DNA of 64,000 bases from Streptomyces paludis (GTDB lineage: Bacteria > Actinomycetota > Actinomycetes > Streptomycetales > Streptomycetaceae), in assembly GCF_003344965.1 (NCBI RefSeq), contig NZ_CP031194.1:3348001-3412000 (forward strand), in the 5' to 3' direction. The position numbers and the translations under genes are program-made. Below the pieces are notes generated by a model. It worked only from the letters and a program-made list of their open reading frames with translations, ran no database searches and was not told the origin of the DNA. Below, piece after piece: positions 17,570 through 25,409 of this stretch; position 1 is the first letter of the stretch, and every line of letters starts with the position of its first letter.

Positions 17570-18439
17570 TCAGCCCATCAGCGGGAGCAGCCCGGAGAGA
17601 TCCGCGCGCTCCCCGCTCGCGCTCACCCGCGCCGTATCGAGCCCCTCGGCCCAGGCCGTCCGGCCGGTGGCCAGCCGCAGCCAGGTCAGCGGGTCGGTCT
17701 CCACGACGTTGGGCGGCGTACCGCGCGTGTGCCGGGGCCCCTCCACGCACTGGACCACGGCGTACGGCGGAATCCGCACCTCGGTCGACGCGCCGGGCGC
17801 CTTGACCGCGAGGGCGTCGGCGAGCAGGCGCGTCGCGGCGGCGAGGGCCTGGCGGTCGAACGGGATGCTCAGCCCGGCGGCGCGGTTGAGGTCGTCGGTG
17901 TGGACGGTCAGCTCGACGGTCCGCGTCACCAGATAGTCCGCGAGCCGCATCGCCCCGACCCGCGTCACCAGCACCCGCCCGTCGTCCGCCGCCGGCAGCA
18001 GCGCCCCGATCCGCTCGACGGCCCGCCCGAGCAGCTCCCCGGGCGGCGCGGTCACGGCGAGCGCCGTGACGTCCTCGGCGATCGCTCCGGCGTACCGAAC
18101 AGTCACGAACGGCCACTCGGCCAGCACGACCACCGGCCCGGCCTCGGCGACCACGGCCGCCTCGGCCCGTACCGGCTGCTCCAGAAAGAGGCTCACCGAC
18201 TCGACCCCCATCGCCACATGCGCGACCAGCTCCCGCACACTCCACTCCCCGAGCCCACTGGGAAGCGCAAGCTGCGCGGGCGTGAGCGTCTGCACGGCGT
18301 CCTGCACGTGCCGGACCTGCGCGAGCACGGCGGCCCGGGTCTTGGCGTAGTCGTACGCGCGCGGACGCGGACGCTTCGCGGCGGGCTTTCTGGCGGGATT
18401 CGTGGCGGGTGTGCTCGCGGGATTCGTGGCGGGTGACAT
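17570..18439 (-). CDS. Mycothiol-dependent maleylpyruvate isomerase-like protein with sterol-carrier domain
   Basis: 289 residues. The N-terminal region (YDYAKTRAAVLAQ, WSVRELVAHVAMG, later VELTVHTDDLNRAAG) fits the DinB/MDMPI fold. Its His residues (AHVAMG, VHTDDL) can bind a metal used to activate mycothiol. The C-terminal part (ALAVKAPGASTEVRIPPYAVVQCVEG) fits the sterol-carrier-like domain. A Pro/Ala/Asn repeat of about 25 residues precedes the domain. ATG at 18439, only 10 nt behind the esterase gene, so they are co-transcribed. The substrate is unknown. Confidence 0.85.
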   Translation of the reverse strand: MSPATNPASTPATNPARKPAAKRPRPRAYDYAKTRAAVLAQVRHVQDAVQTLTPAQLALPSGLGEWSVRELVAHVAMGVESVSLFLEQPVRAEAAVVAEAGPVVVLAEWPFVTVRYAGAIAEDVTALAVTAPPGELLGRAVERIGALLPAADDGRVLVTRVGAMRLADYLVTRTVELTVHTDDLNRAAGLSIPFDRQALAAATRLLADALAVKAPGASTEVRIPPYAVVQCVEGPRHTRGTPPNVVETDPLTWLRLATGRTAWAEGLDTARVSASGERADLSGLLPLMG

Positions 18440-18449
18440 GGGGACGAGG

Positions 18450-19334
18450 CTAGATCGTGCCGTACGCGCCGGTCCGTGCCGGGCGTCGGTCCTCGTCGGC
18501 CCGCCACAGCCAGCGGAGGGCATCGGGGAGCAGGACGCCGCCGTGGTTGGGGCTGTGACCGCCGTCGCCGAGGACGAGGCGGAAGTCGTAGCCGGCTTCC
18601 GCGAGCGCGGCGGCGACGCGCAGCTTGTTGGCGAGCCAGTTCCGCTCGGGCTCGTTCCAGTGCAGGTCGCGGTGGCCGGCTTGGAGGAAGATACGCAGCG
18701 GCTTGCCGGGGGTGTCGCGAAGGAGTTCGGGGTAGGGGTTGCCGCCGGGCATCTGCGTGAAGCTGGACAGGAACGCGGCGACCCGGCGGAACCTCCCGGG
18801 CCGCAGCCAGGCCACGGTGAGGGCGCAGTTGCCACCGCTGCTGCCGCCGCAGATGCCCCACTGATCGGGGTCCGCGGTGATCGAGTAGCGCTTGCTTACC
18901 TCGGGGATGATCTCGTCGAGGAGAAAGTCGGCGTATCGGTCGTCGAAGGCGTCGTACTCGGTGTTGCGGTTCTTCGGCTCCTCGGCGCCGGGGAAGATGC
19001 CGGGGTCGACGAACACGCCGATGGTGACCGGGATGTCACCCCGGTGCATGAGGTTGTCCAGGACGATCGCACCGCGGACCTCACCCGCGGGATCCAGATA
19101 CCACCATCCGTCCTGGAACACGATGAGCGCCGCCGGTTCGGCAGGGCTGTAGCCCGCCGGCACATGCACCCAGAACTTCCGGGACGTACCGGGGTAGATC
19201 GCGCTGTCGTTCCAGTCGAACTCGACCGTCTCGCCGGACGGCACGCCGGGCTGTACGGCGGAGTCGGGGCCGTGGGCGTAGCGAACGTCCGACTGGTCAA
19301 TCGGCAGCGGCTGGTAGGGCACTTCGATCGTCAC
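18450..19334 (-). CDS. Esterase of the Fes/EntD-like alpha/beta hydrolase family
   Basis: 294 residues. Features of a putative esterase (enterochelin-esterase/esterase D type): strand FWVHVPAGYSPAEPAALIVFQDG, nucleophile elbow WGICGGSSGGNCAL with the serine in GGSSGG, and the catalytic His near the C-terminus in GDGGHSPNHGG. There is no signal peptide from the chosen GTG at 19334, so it is probably cytoplasmic. In-frame sequence upstream overlaps the neighbouring gene and is not used. It is upstream in an operon with the MDMPI-like gene. A role in hydrolysing ferric siderophore esters is possible by family but not supported by local context. Confidence 0.83.
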   Translation of the reverse strand: MTIEVPYQPLPIDQSDVRYAHGPDSAVQPGVPSGETVEFDWNDSAIYPGTSRKFWVHVPAGYSPAEPAALIVFQDGWWYLDPAGEVRGAIVLDNLMHRGDIPVTIGVFVDPGIFPGAEEPKNRNTEYDAFDDRYADFLLDEIIPEVSKRYSITADPDQWGICGGSSGGNCALTVAWLRPGRFRRVAAFLSSFTQMPGGNPYPELLRDTPGKPLRIFLQAGHRDLHWNEPERNWLANKLRVAAALAEAGYDFRLVLGDGGHSPNHGGVLLPDALRWLWRADEDRRPARTGAYGTI

Positions 19335-19366
19335 GCGGGTCAACCTAGGAGAGATCACGACCCGCT

Positions 19367-20155
19367 TCAAAGGGGTTTGGCCGCCCCGGCGGCTTCGAGG
19401 ATCCGTTCGGCCACCAGGTCCGGCTGATCCGTCGGCAGGGCGTGGCCCGCGTCGGCCACGACCTCCACCCGGGCGGAGGGCACGAGTGCGCCGATACGCG
19501 CGGCCACTTGGGGCGCGTCGTGCAGGGTGCTGCGTGCCCCGAGCAGGAACTGCGAAGGGACGGCGCACAAGCGGCCCAGTTCTTCGTCGCTGAAGACCTC
19601 GGCAGGCGGCAGTACGCGGCGGAATCCTACGGACGCCCGTCCCAGGCGCATCAGTTCGCTCTCCAGGATCGCGCTGTTGCCGACCATGCGAGCCAGGCGA
19701 GGGCGCAGCCCGCACGGCGCCATGCCGGCCAGCGCGCCGGCGATCACCCAGGTGTAGAACCGCCGACCGGGGACGGCGAAGCCCGCGGGATCGACCAGGG
19801 TGAGACCGGCGGACCGGTCGGCAGCCAGCCACGCCGCGCCGTCCCGGCCGTCATCGATGGGGGCGCTCTGCACGCTCAGGCCCGGTTCGCCGACCGTGTC
19901 CACGGCGATGACCGTACGGTGCCGGGCCAGTACGGGGATGTACCGGTGCCACATCAGCGCGTTACCGCTCGCGCCCGACAACAGCACGATCGGTTCACCG
20001 CTCGGCGGGCCGACACGGTAGGCGCGGGTCGTACCGAAGGCGGTCGGGATGTCGAGCACCGTCCGGGGCTCCGGCAGCAGTTCCTCCAGCGCGCGCTCGT
20101 AGACGGCGTAAAAACGGGCTCTGGCCTTGTCGTTCTTGAATCCGCTCATTCCCAT
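19367..20155 (-). CDS. Alpha/beta hydrolase lacking the nucleophile elbow (probably inactive)
   Basis: 262 residues. The fold is clear at both ends: GEPIVLLSGASGNALMWHRYIPVLARHRTVIAVD is the N-terminal core and VVADAGHALPTDQPDLVAERIL carries the catalytic His region. Between GAAWL (106-110) and DRSAGLTLVDPAGF (113-126) the family normally has about 30 residues containing the strand and the G-x-S-x-G serine motif. Here that segment is absent and the reading frame is kept, so the catalytic serine is missing. It is divergent from the TetR gene, with two operator palindromes between them; one overlaps the start codon. ATG at 20155 (MGMSG) or 20149. A mis-assembly or a real in-frame deletion could explain it. 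Confidence 0.75.
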   Translation of the reverse strand: MGMSGFKNDKARARFYAVYERALEELLPEPRTVLDIPTAFGTTRAYRVGPPSGEPIVLLSGASGNALMWHRYIPVLARHRTVIAVDTVGEPGLSVQSAPIDDGRDGAAWLAADRSAGLTLVDPAGFAVPGRRFYTWVIAGALAGMAPCGLRPRLARMVGNSAILESELMRLGRASVGFRRVLPPAEVFSDEELGRLCAVPSQFLLGARSTLHDAPQVAARIGALVPSARVEVVADAGHALPTDQPDLVAERILEAAGAAKPL

Positions 20156-20191
20156 GATACAGATGTATCACGTCATGATACGCATGTACCA
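20155..20191. promoter_or_regulatory. Tandem operators of the TetR regulator
   Basis: TGATACAGATGTATCA (20155-20170) is a perfect 7-2-7 palindrome and TGATACGCATGTACCA (20176-20191) an imperfect copy. They are 21 bp apart centre to centre, two helical turns, on the same face. They lie between the divergent hydrolase and TetR genes. Confidence 0.75.
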
Positions 20192-20215
20192 CCAAGGGGC
20201 AGAGGGAGACGCATC

Positions 20216-20830
20216 ATGACCGCGCGGGTCGATCGCGAGGAACGCAGAACACAGATCGCCGAGGCGCTGCTCCGCATCGCCGACACCCAGGGCCTTCAGT
20301 CGGCCAGCATGCGGGCGGTCGCCGCCGAGGCCGGCGTCTCCCTGCGGCTGGTGCAGTACTACTTCACGACGAAGGAAGCGCTGCTGCTGGACGCGCTGAC
20401 CAGGCTCGGCGACCAGCTCCAGGCCCGTATGACCGCATGGATCAGCGCGGCGGGCTCGCCGTCCACACCGCGCGGGACCGTGACCGCGATCCTGTCGAGC
20501 ATCCTGCCGACCGACCCGGAGAGCCGCCGGATCACCCGCACGTATGCCGCGTACTACACGCTGGTCCTGGGCGGTTCCGAGGGCTCCGATGTGGTGGAGA
20601 AACACGGCACGACCTCCCCCGACCTGCTGGAGTCCTTCCTCGCCCAGCAGATCCACGCGGCACGCGAGGCCGGAGAGATCGGCCCCGGCAAGAACCCCGA
20701 GATGACCGCGGCCGGACTGCTCGCCATGGTCAACGGCCTGGGGTCGAGCGTGCTGGGCGGCCAGCGCACCGGGGACGAGGCGCTGGCGATCCTGAACCAT
20801 CACTTGAACGAGCTGTTCCGGACTCCCTGA
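20216..20830 (+). CDS. TetR-family transcriptional regulator
   Basis: 204 residues. The N-terminal helix-turn-helix is TQIAEALLRIADTQGLQSASMRAVAAEAGVSLRLVQYYFTTKEALL, classic TetR, and the rest is the ligand-binding helical domain. ATG at 20216 with AGGGAG about 8 nt upstream. It is divergent from the alpha/beta hydrolase gene across 60 bp that contain two copies of a palindrome, so it most likely represses itself and the hydrolase gene. The ligand is unknown. Confidence 0.92.
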   Translation: MTARVDREERRTQIAEALLRIADTQGLQSASMRAVAAEAGVSLRLVQYYFTTKEALLLDALTRLGDQLQARMTAWISAAGSPSTPRGTVTAILSSILPTDPESRRITRTYAAYYTLVLGGSEGSDVVEKHGTTSPDLLESFLAQQIHAAREAGEIGPGKNPEMTAAGLLAMVNGLGSSVLGGQRTGDEALAILNHHLNELFRTP

Positions 20831-20888
20831 GGGGAGTGGAGTCTGCGGTCAGGGCCCGTTGTCAGTGCTCGGTGGGACACTGCGCGGC

Positions 20889-21494
20889 ATGGTCGAATCG
20901 AATCCGAAAGCGGATCTTCTCCGGTATCTCCAGGACGCTCGCGACTCCCTGCTGTGGAAGCTGGAGGGGCTCTCCGAGTACGACGTCCGCCGCCCCTTCA
21001 CACCGACCGGCACCAACCTGTTGGGCCTGGTCAAACATGCCGCCGGTGTGGAACTGGGGTACTTCGGCGATACGTTCGGACGGCCGTACTTCGACGGGGA
21101 GCGACGTCGCCGCCCGTCCTGGTGGTACACCGAGTCCGACGAGCACAACGTGGACATGTGGGCGAGCGCGGACGAGTCCCGCGAGCAGATCGTGGACCTG
21201 TACCGGGCGGCGTGGCAGCACTCCAACGACACGATGGCGGCGCTGGACCTGGACGCGCCCGGATCCGTCCCGTGGTGGCCCGAGGCACAACGCGAGGTGA
21301 CGCTGCACCACATCGTCGTACGCGTGATCAGCGACACCCAACGGCACGCGGGCCACACGGACATCGTGCGCGAGCTGATGGACGGCGCCGTCGGGTGGCT
21401 GCCGGGCAAGGACAGCCTGCCGCCGGGTGATCAGGCGTGGTGGGAGGAGTACCGGGGACGGCTGGAGCGGGTGGCGCGGGAGGCCGGGGGCTGA
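20889..21494 (+). CDS. DinB-family protein
   Basis: 201 residues, the DinB/DUF664 four-helix metal-binding fold. Candidate metal ligands are the His in LVKHAAGVELGYFG, the HH in LHHIVVRV and the His in TQRHAGHTDIVREL, the usual three-His arrangement. Many actinobacterial members are mycothiol-dependent transferases. ATG at 20889. The gene follows TetR by 58 bp in the same direction and could be co-transcribed. Directly beyond it the spacer runs into the large inverted-repeat element. Confidence 0.85.
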   Translation: MVESNPKADLLRYLQDARDSLLWKLEGLSEYDVRRPFTPTGTNLLGLVKHAAGVELGYFGDTFGRPYFDGERRRRPSWWYTESDEHNVDMWASADESREQIVDLYRAAWQHSNDTMAALDLDAPGSVPWWPEAQREVTLHHIVVRVISDTQRHAGHTDIVRELMDGAVGWLPGKDSLPPGDQAWWEEYRGRLERVAREAGG

Positions 21495-21832
21495 TCTTTC
21501 CCCGCATCCTCGGACGCGGACACTGGCTCCCCTTACGGCGCCGGTGGCGCTGGTGCGGTAGGGAGACGCGCCATCGGGGCTCGGGTGATCGAACCCCGGC
21601 CCGACAGCCGGAAGGTCCTGCTCCACCGGCCAGATGCCGTACTGCCGCTCATGGTTGATGACCACCTTCAAGCACCGGCCGGTTGAAACCGGTTGAACGA
21701 GAAAGACAACACCCCGTCACACAACCGCGCGGCGAGCGGGGTGAGCCGGGGCCTCGTCGGAGTGAGTCGGTGGCGGAGGTTGTTGGGCGTGGGGCCGCCC
21801 CTCCAGCCTTTGAGTGTCGCGTCTCCGGTGGA

Positions 21833-21897
21833 GGTGTAAAGGGCGCTCCTTCGTCGCGTCGGCTGCGCCGACTCCGCTGCGCTCCGCCCTTGACACC
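21833..21897 (+). repeat. 65-bp palindromic module, copy 1
   Basis: It begins GGTGTAAAGGGC and ends GCCCTTGACACC, 12-bp terminal inverted repeats with one mismatch. The inside holds GTCGGCTGCGCCGAC (6-bp stem, 3-nt loop). It lies in the left arm of element A. Confidence 0.8.
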
Positions 21898-22184
21898 TCC
21901 CCCGGAGTCGCAAGTGCAGGTGCGGGAGGGGCGGCCGGGGGAAGGGGGCCCAGGGGGTGGTGCCGTTCTGCCGGTCGGCTCAGGGTCCGGCGGGCGGGTG
22001 GGCCCTGCGGGGCTGCGCGGCAGAGGAATGGGGCTGCCCGGCTCGTCTCAGCGGCTGACGGCCGCCGGTTTACTGAGACTCATGCCCCGCTGGGCGCCGT
22101 GGTGTGGGTTGTGGGGTTGCTGGGACGCGGGTGGCGGCAAGTGGGCCCTTGAAGGCCGTCTATGCGTCGTGGAGTGCCGCTAAT

Positions 22185-22209
22185 GCACCTGAGGACACAT
22201 GTGCCGCCC
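22185..22209 (-). repeat. 25-bp core motif, copy 1
   Basis: Read on the - strand it begins GGGCGGCACATGTG and ends CCTCAGGTGC. It is identical at all 25 positions to the copies at 60427-60451 and 60633-60657, although the surroundings differ. It is the best-conserved part of the elements. Confidence 0.75.
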
Positions 22210-22529
22210 GGAGAAGCCCCCAACAGCCTTCCAAATAGGCACATATGGGATAGATCGGCAAGGCGTGGCCCGCAGACCCGGGCTGGGCAGCAGAGTCCGC
22301 CCGTCTTCCGGGCACCACAGCGCGACGGTGACCAGCGGGGCTTGAGTCGCAACCAACAACGGACCGTTGGCCGCTGAGCCGGTGTCGGGCCGCCCCATTC
22401 CTCTGCCGCGCGCCCCGCAGGGCCCGCCCGCCCGTCGGCCCCTGAGCCGAGTGGCAGTACGGCGCCACCTCTTGGGCCCCCCTTCCCCCCGGCCGCCCCT
22501 CCCGCACCTGCACTTGCGCTGGAGGGACG

Positions 22530-22594
22530 GGTGTCAAGGGTGGAGCGCAGCGGAATCGGCGAAGCCGACGCGACGTAGGAGCGCCCTTGACTCC
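22530..22594 (-). repeat. 65-bp palindromic module, copy 2
   Basis: Same length and ends as copy 1 but inverted and more diverged (GGTGTCAAGGGT on the + strand; end GCCCTTGACTCC). It lies in the right arm of element A. Confidence 0.75.
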
Positions 22595-22863
22595 CGGCCC
22601 GCAAGCGCGACACTCAAAGGCTGGAGGGGCGGCCCCACGCCCGACAACCTCCGCCACCGACCCACCCCCGACAGAGTTCCGCTCTGACCCGCACCCGACA
22701 ACCCCACGGTGACCAGCGGGGCATGCGCCTGAGGGTGCTGGCCCGCGTCGGGGTGTGTCGCGGTGTTGGGGGGGCGTGGCGGATTATGCCGTACGGCCAA
22801 TGGCCGGTCTGGTTCGGTTGGAGATCCGGGGTGCCGTTCGATGTGCGCCCGCAGAGGGGAAAC

Positions 22864-23157
22864 ATGAAGCTCTATCTCGTCATACCTGTTGCTCTGGTCG
22901 CCCTGCTCATCGGCGCCTCCGGCGTTGCCGCTCTTGTCCGTGGCTGGGTGCTTCCCCTGAGCCGGGAGCAGGTTCGCCGGCCGCGTCTCTTCGGTTGGGG
23001 GCAGCTGGCTGTTGCCCTTGGCCTGTGTGGGCAGATGGTCTTCTTCATGGCCGACGACATCGACATACGCCAGTTCGGGACCCTGTCCGGCAGCGCGCTG
23101 CTGCTGGTCGGCGTTCTCGTGATGGGGCTGAGCCGCCGCCGATCCGCGAACGCGTAA
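22864..23157 (+). CDS. Small integral membrane protein
   Basis: 97 residues with three hydrophobic segments: about 3-24 (LYLVIPVALVALLIGASGVAA), about 45-63 (LAVALGLCGQMVFFMA) and about 73-90 (GSALLLVGVLVMGL), ending in a basic tail. It sits in the cytoplasmic membrane. ATG at 22864 with GAGGGGA upstream. It lies just beyond element A. No family recognised. Confidence 0.75.
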   Translation: MKLYLVIPVALVALLIGASGVAALVRGWVLPLSREQVRRPRLFGWGQLAVALGLCGQMVFFMADDIDIRQFGTLSGSALLLVGVLVMGLSRRRSANA

Positions 23158-23277
23158 CCAACGGGGCATCGCCCCGCACCCCGCCGCCGCGCCGCCCCTC
23201 CCCGTCCGCACTTGCGGTGGAGGGGCGGCCCTGCGTTGCGCCTCGCGTCGCGTCCTCGCCCCCGTATCGCATCTCTG

Positions 23278-23329
23278 CTTGAAGTCTCAAGCAAATACCT
23301 CTAGGGTCCCGATTGCTTGAACTTTCAAG
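23278..23329 (+). promoter_or_regulatory. Promoter with two palindromic operators for the binding-protein gene
   Basis: TTGAAG (23279-23284) and TAGGGT (23302-23307), 17 bp apart, form a good promoter. CTTGAA-GT-CTCAAG (23278-23291) covers the -35 box. CTTGAA-CT-TTCAAG (23316-23329), a perfect palindrome, lies about at the expected start site. This is a typical repressor layout, possibly MarR-like. A related half-site lies upstream of doxX (25264-25277). Confidence 0.6.
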
Positions 23330-23362
23330 GCTCCCGCTCGGTCGATCCCGGAGGAACCCCCC

Positions 23363-24517
23363 ATGAAGCTCAACCGCAAGGCGCTCGCCGGAGCCATCGC
23401 GCTCTCCCTCATAGCCGTCGGCGGCGCCACCGCCGCGTACGCCGGGCCGCTCACGGGCAGCAGCAGTAGCAGCAGCGGTGGCGGCAGTAGTAGCAGCGAG
23501 GACGCGCAGCTCAAGAAGTTGTACGCGGAGGCCGTGGCCGAGGGCGGCAAGCTCACGATCTACGCCGGCGGCGACAAGCCCGACCAGCAGGACTATCTGC
23601 GGGACGCCTTCGTGAAGGCATTCCCGAAGATCAAGGTCAACGACATCGTCGACTTCTCCAAGAACCACGACGCCCGCGTCGACAACCAGATCGACGAGCG
23701 CAAGGTCGTCGCCGACGTCGTCCAGCTCCAGACCGTCGACGACTTCCCGCGCTGGAAGCAGGAGGGGTCGCTGCTCAAGTACAAGCCGGTCGGCTGGGAC
23801 AAGGTCTTCCACCAGGTCAAGGACAAGGACGGCTACTACACCGGCGTCTTCTTCTACGCCTTCGCCAACGTCACGGCCACCAAGCTCGGTGACGGCGCCC
23901 CGGTCGAGGCCAAGGACTTCCTGAAGCCGGAGTACAAGAACAAGCTCGTCTTCACCTATCCGAATGACGACGACGCCGTCCTCTACTACTTCAAGCAGCT
24001 CACCGACGCGTACGGCTTCGGCTATCTGAAGCAGCTCCTCGCCCAGAACCCGAAGTTCGTACGCGGTACGCAGGACTCCGCCGACGCCGTCACCAACGGC
24101 GACTACGAAGCCGCCTTCGGCACGGCCGCCAACCTCACCGCCGCGCCCGGGGACACCGCGAAGTTCTCCGTGCCCGCCAAGAGCCCCTGGGTCGCCTGGC
24201 CGCAGACGGCCGCGATCCTCAAGGACGCCCCGCACAAGGCGGCGGCCAAGCTCTACCTCAGCTGGGTGCTCTCCAAGAAGGCCCAGCAGAACGACATCTA
24301 CACCTGGAGCGCCCGCAACGACGTGGCCGCGCCCGCCGGCTACAAGGGCATCTTCGACTACAAGAACATGAACCCGCTCGGCCTCACCGGCTTCCTGAGC
24401 GACCGCACCGCGCTGGACCGCTACAAGGCCCGTATCAACCTGTACGTCGGCGACCCCCAGGGCGTGAATCCGGCCGACCCCAAGGGTGACCTCGGGCTCT
24501 ACCCCGGAGCCTTCTGA
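23363..24517 (+). CDS. Extracellular solute-binding protein (iron-type ABC family), orphan
   Basis: 384 residues. A Sec signal peptide (KLNRKALAGAIALSLIAVGGATAAYA, cleavage near 27) is followed by a Ser/Gly linker and then a periplasmic-binding-protein fold. LYAEAVAEGGKLTIYAGGDKPDQ is the start of the family-1 ferric-type pattern; YKNKLVFTYPNDDDAVLYYF and KLYLSWVLSKKAQ are later elements. No ABC permease or ATPase gene is adjacent, so its transporter is elsewhere or it acts as a sensor. ATG at 23363 with GGAGG upstream. The promoter carries two palindromes. It is convergent with doxX across a strong terminator. Ligand unknown; iron or another small solute is possible. Confidence 0.83.
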   Translation: MKLNRKALAGAIALSLIAVGGATAAYAGPLTGSSSSSSGGGSSSSEDAQLKKLYAEAVAEGGKLTIYAGGDKPDQQDYLRDAFVKAFPKIKVNDIVDFSKNHDARVDNQIDERKVVADVVQLQTVDDFPRWKQEGSLLKYKPVGWDKVFHQVKDKDGYYTGVFFYAFANVTATKLGDGAPVEAKDFLKPEYKNKLVFTYPNDDDAVLYYFKQLTDAYGFGYLKQLLAQNPKFVRGTQDSADAVTNGDYEAAFGTAANLTAAPGDTAKFSVPAKSPWVAWPQTAAILKDAPHKAAAKLYLSWVLSKKAQQNDIYTWSARNDVAAPAGYKGIFDYKNMNPLGLTGFLSDRTALDRYKARINLYVGDPQGVNPADPKGDLGLYPGAF

Positions 24518-24556
24518 CCGGGCCCCCGGACCACCAGGCCGCCAGGCTGCCGTAAC

Positions 24557-24606
24557 GTGACGCTGCCCCGGGCTCCGCTCTCAAGCGGATTCCGGGGCAG
24601 CGTCAC
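24557..24606. terminator. Terminator between convergent genes
   Basis: A 15-bp perfect stem (24557-24571 with 24592-24606) with a 20-nt loop that itself contains TCCGCTctcaaGCGGA. It serves the binding-protein gene and doxX. Confidence 0.75.
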
Positions 24607-24629
24607 ATCCAGCCGTCCAGCAGGCCGTC

Positions 24630-25220
24630 CTACTTCCGCAGCAGCAGCGTGACCCCCGCCACCACCAGCCCGAGCGCGACCGCCGCCGCGCCGTACGCCA
24701 GGCGGTGCGCCCTGACCCACGGCAGGAAGCGGTCGACCGCTATCCGGCCGGGGCCGGTCAGGGCGAGGGCGGCGGCGCCGGCGGTGAGGACGAGTTCGTA
24801 CTCGATGCCCTCGGGCGCGAAAAAGTGGCCGGTTCCCTTCACGGCGATCGCGTTGACCATCGTGCCGACCACCGCCGCGCCCGCGAGCGGTGTGAGCAGG
24901 CCGATCGCCAGGGCGACGCCGCCCGCGGTCTCGCTCAGCCCGGCCACGACGGCCAGCGCCTTGCCGGACGGGTAGCCGCTCATGGTGAAGAAGGCGCCCG
25001 TGCCGTCGATGCCGCCGCCCCCGAACCAGCCGAAGAGCTTCTGGCTGCCGTGCGCGGCCATCGTCAGTCCGAGGACGACGCGGAGCAGCAGAAGTCCTAC
25101 GTCATAGGCGTGGGGCGTGGCCGCGTGATCGCGGAAGGCGCCGGAGATGGGGCCTCCGGCTACGGGGCTCGTGGTGCTGATGGTGTCAGTGGTGCTCTTG
25201 GTGCTTGCGGGGGACGTCAT
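24630..25220 (-). CDS. DoxX-family membrane protein
   Basis: 196 residues with four hydrophobic segments. The DoxX signature lies in the first helices: YDVGLLLLRVVLGLTMAAHGSQKLFGWFGGGG, then SETAGGVALAIGLLTPLAGAA. A Ser/Thr-rich N-terminal stretch of about 35 residues precedes the first helix. DoxX proteins sit in the cytoplasmic membrane and are linked to thiol/redox stress in mycobacteria. ATG at 25220 with AGGAGAG upstream. A partial CTTGAA-type palindrome lies 44 bp upstream, shared with the binding-protein promoter. Confidence 0.88.
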   Translation of the reverse strand: MTSPASTKSTTDTISTTSPVAGGPISGAFRDHAATPHAYDVGLLLLRVVLGLTMAAHGSQKLFGWFGGGGIDGTGAFFTMSGYPSGKALAVVAGLSETAGGVALAIGLLTPLAGAAVVGTMVNAIAVKGTGHFFAPEGIEYELVLTAGAAALALTGPGRIAVDRFLPWVRAHRLAYGAAAVALGLVVAGVTLLLRK

Positions 25221-25263
25221 AGCTGCGCTCTCTCCTGAGGTGAGGGGGGCAAAAAACGCTGTG

Positions 25264-25277
25264 CTTGAAAGTTACAG
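25264..25277. promoter_or_regulatory. Partial CTTGAA-type operator upstream of doxX
   Basis: CTTGAA-AG-TTACAG matches the palindrome at 23316-23329 in the left half and the spacer, with two mismatches on the right. It may be a site for the same regulator. Confidence 0.35.
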
Positions 25278-25409
25278 CAAATCTCCGGCCGACCGCGTAT
25301 GAGGCCCATGACCACCGTGTGAATACTTTTTCGAGCCGAGGCAACCCGATCGACGGTCCACCGCGTTCGACAGGCGTGGCAGACCGAACAGAATGGCGAG
25401 GACGGCACG

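Larger units (their letters stand above)
21736..22692. repeat. Composite inverted-repeat element A (MITE/REP-like, no transposase)
   Basis: 957 bp without a supported gene. Two arms, a left arm from about 21736 and a right arm ending at 22692, are inverted copies of the same modular unit. The modules are a head of about 100 bp (GGTGGCGGAGGTTG...GGGGCCGCCCCTCC...GAGTGTCGCG), a 65-bp palindromic module, and a G-rich tail with GGCAGAGGAATGGGGC and GCCCCGCTGG. The arms meet around a core at about 22158-22262 containing ACATGTGCCGCCC and the palindromic CATATG. Beyond 22692 a further unit fragment (to about 22745) is recognisable. The same architecture in opposite orientation occurs at 59925-61497. 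The short open frames here do not look coding. Confidence 0.8.

Noticed and set aside
21580..21620. A T-loop-like GGTTCGATC sequence on the - strand suggesting a tRNA
   Set aside because: The T-stem is mismatched and no acceptor, D-arm or anticodon arm can be formed around it.
22162..22377. Peptides with the same THVPP..NSLPNR pattern encoded in both elements (also at 60259-60464)
   Set aside because: The similarity follows from module homology; differences between copies hit amino acids freely and no ribosome-binding sites or codon bias support coding.
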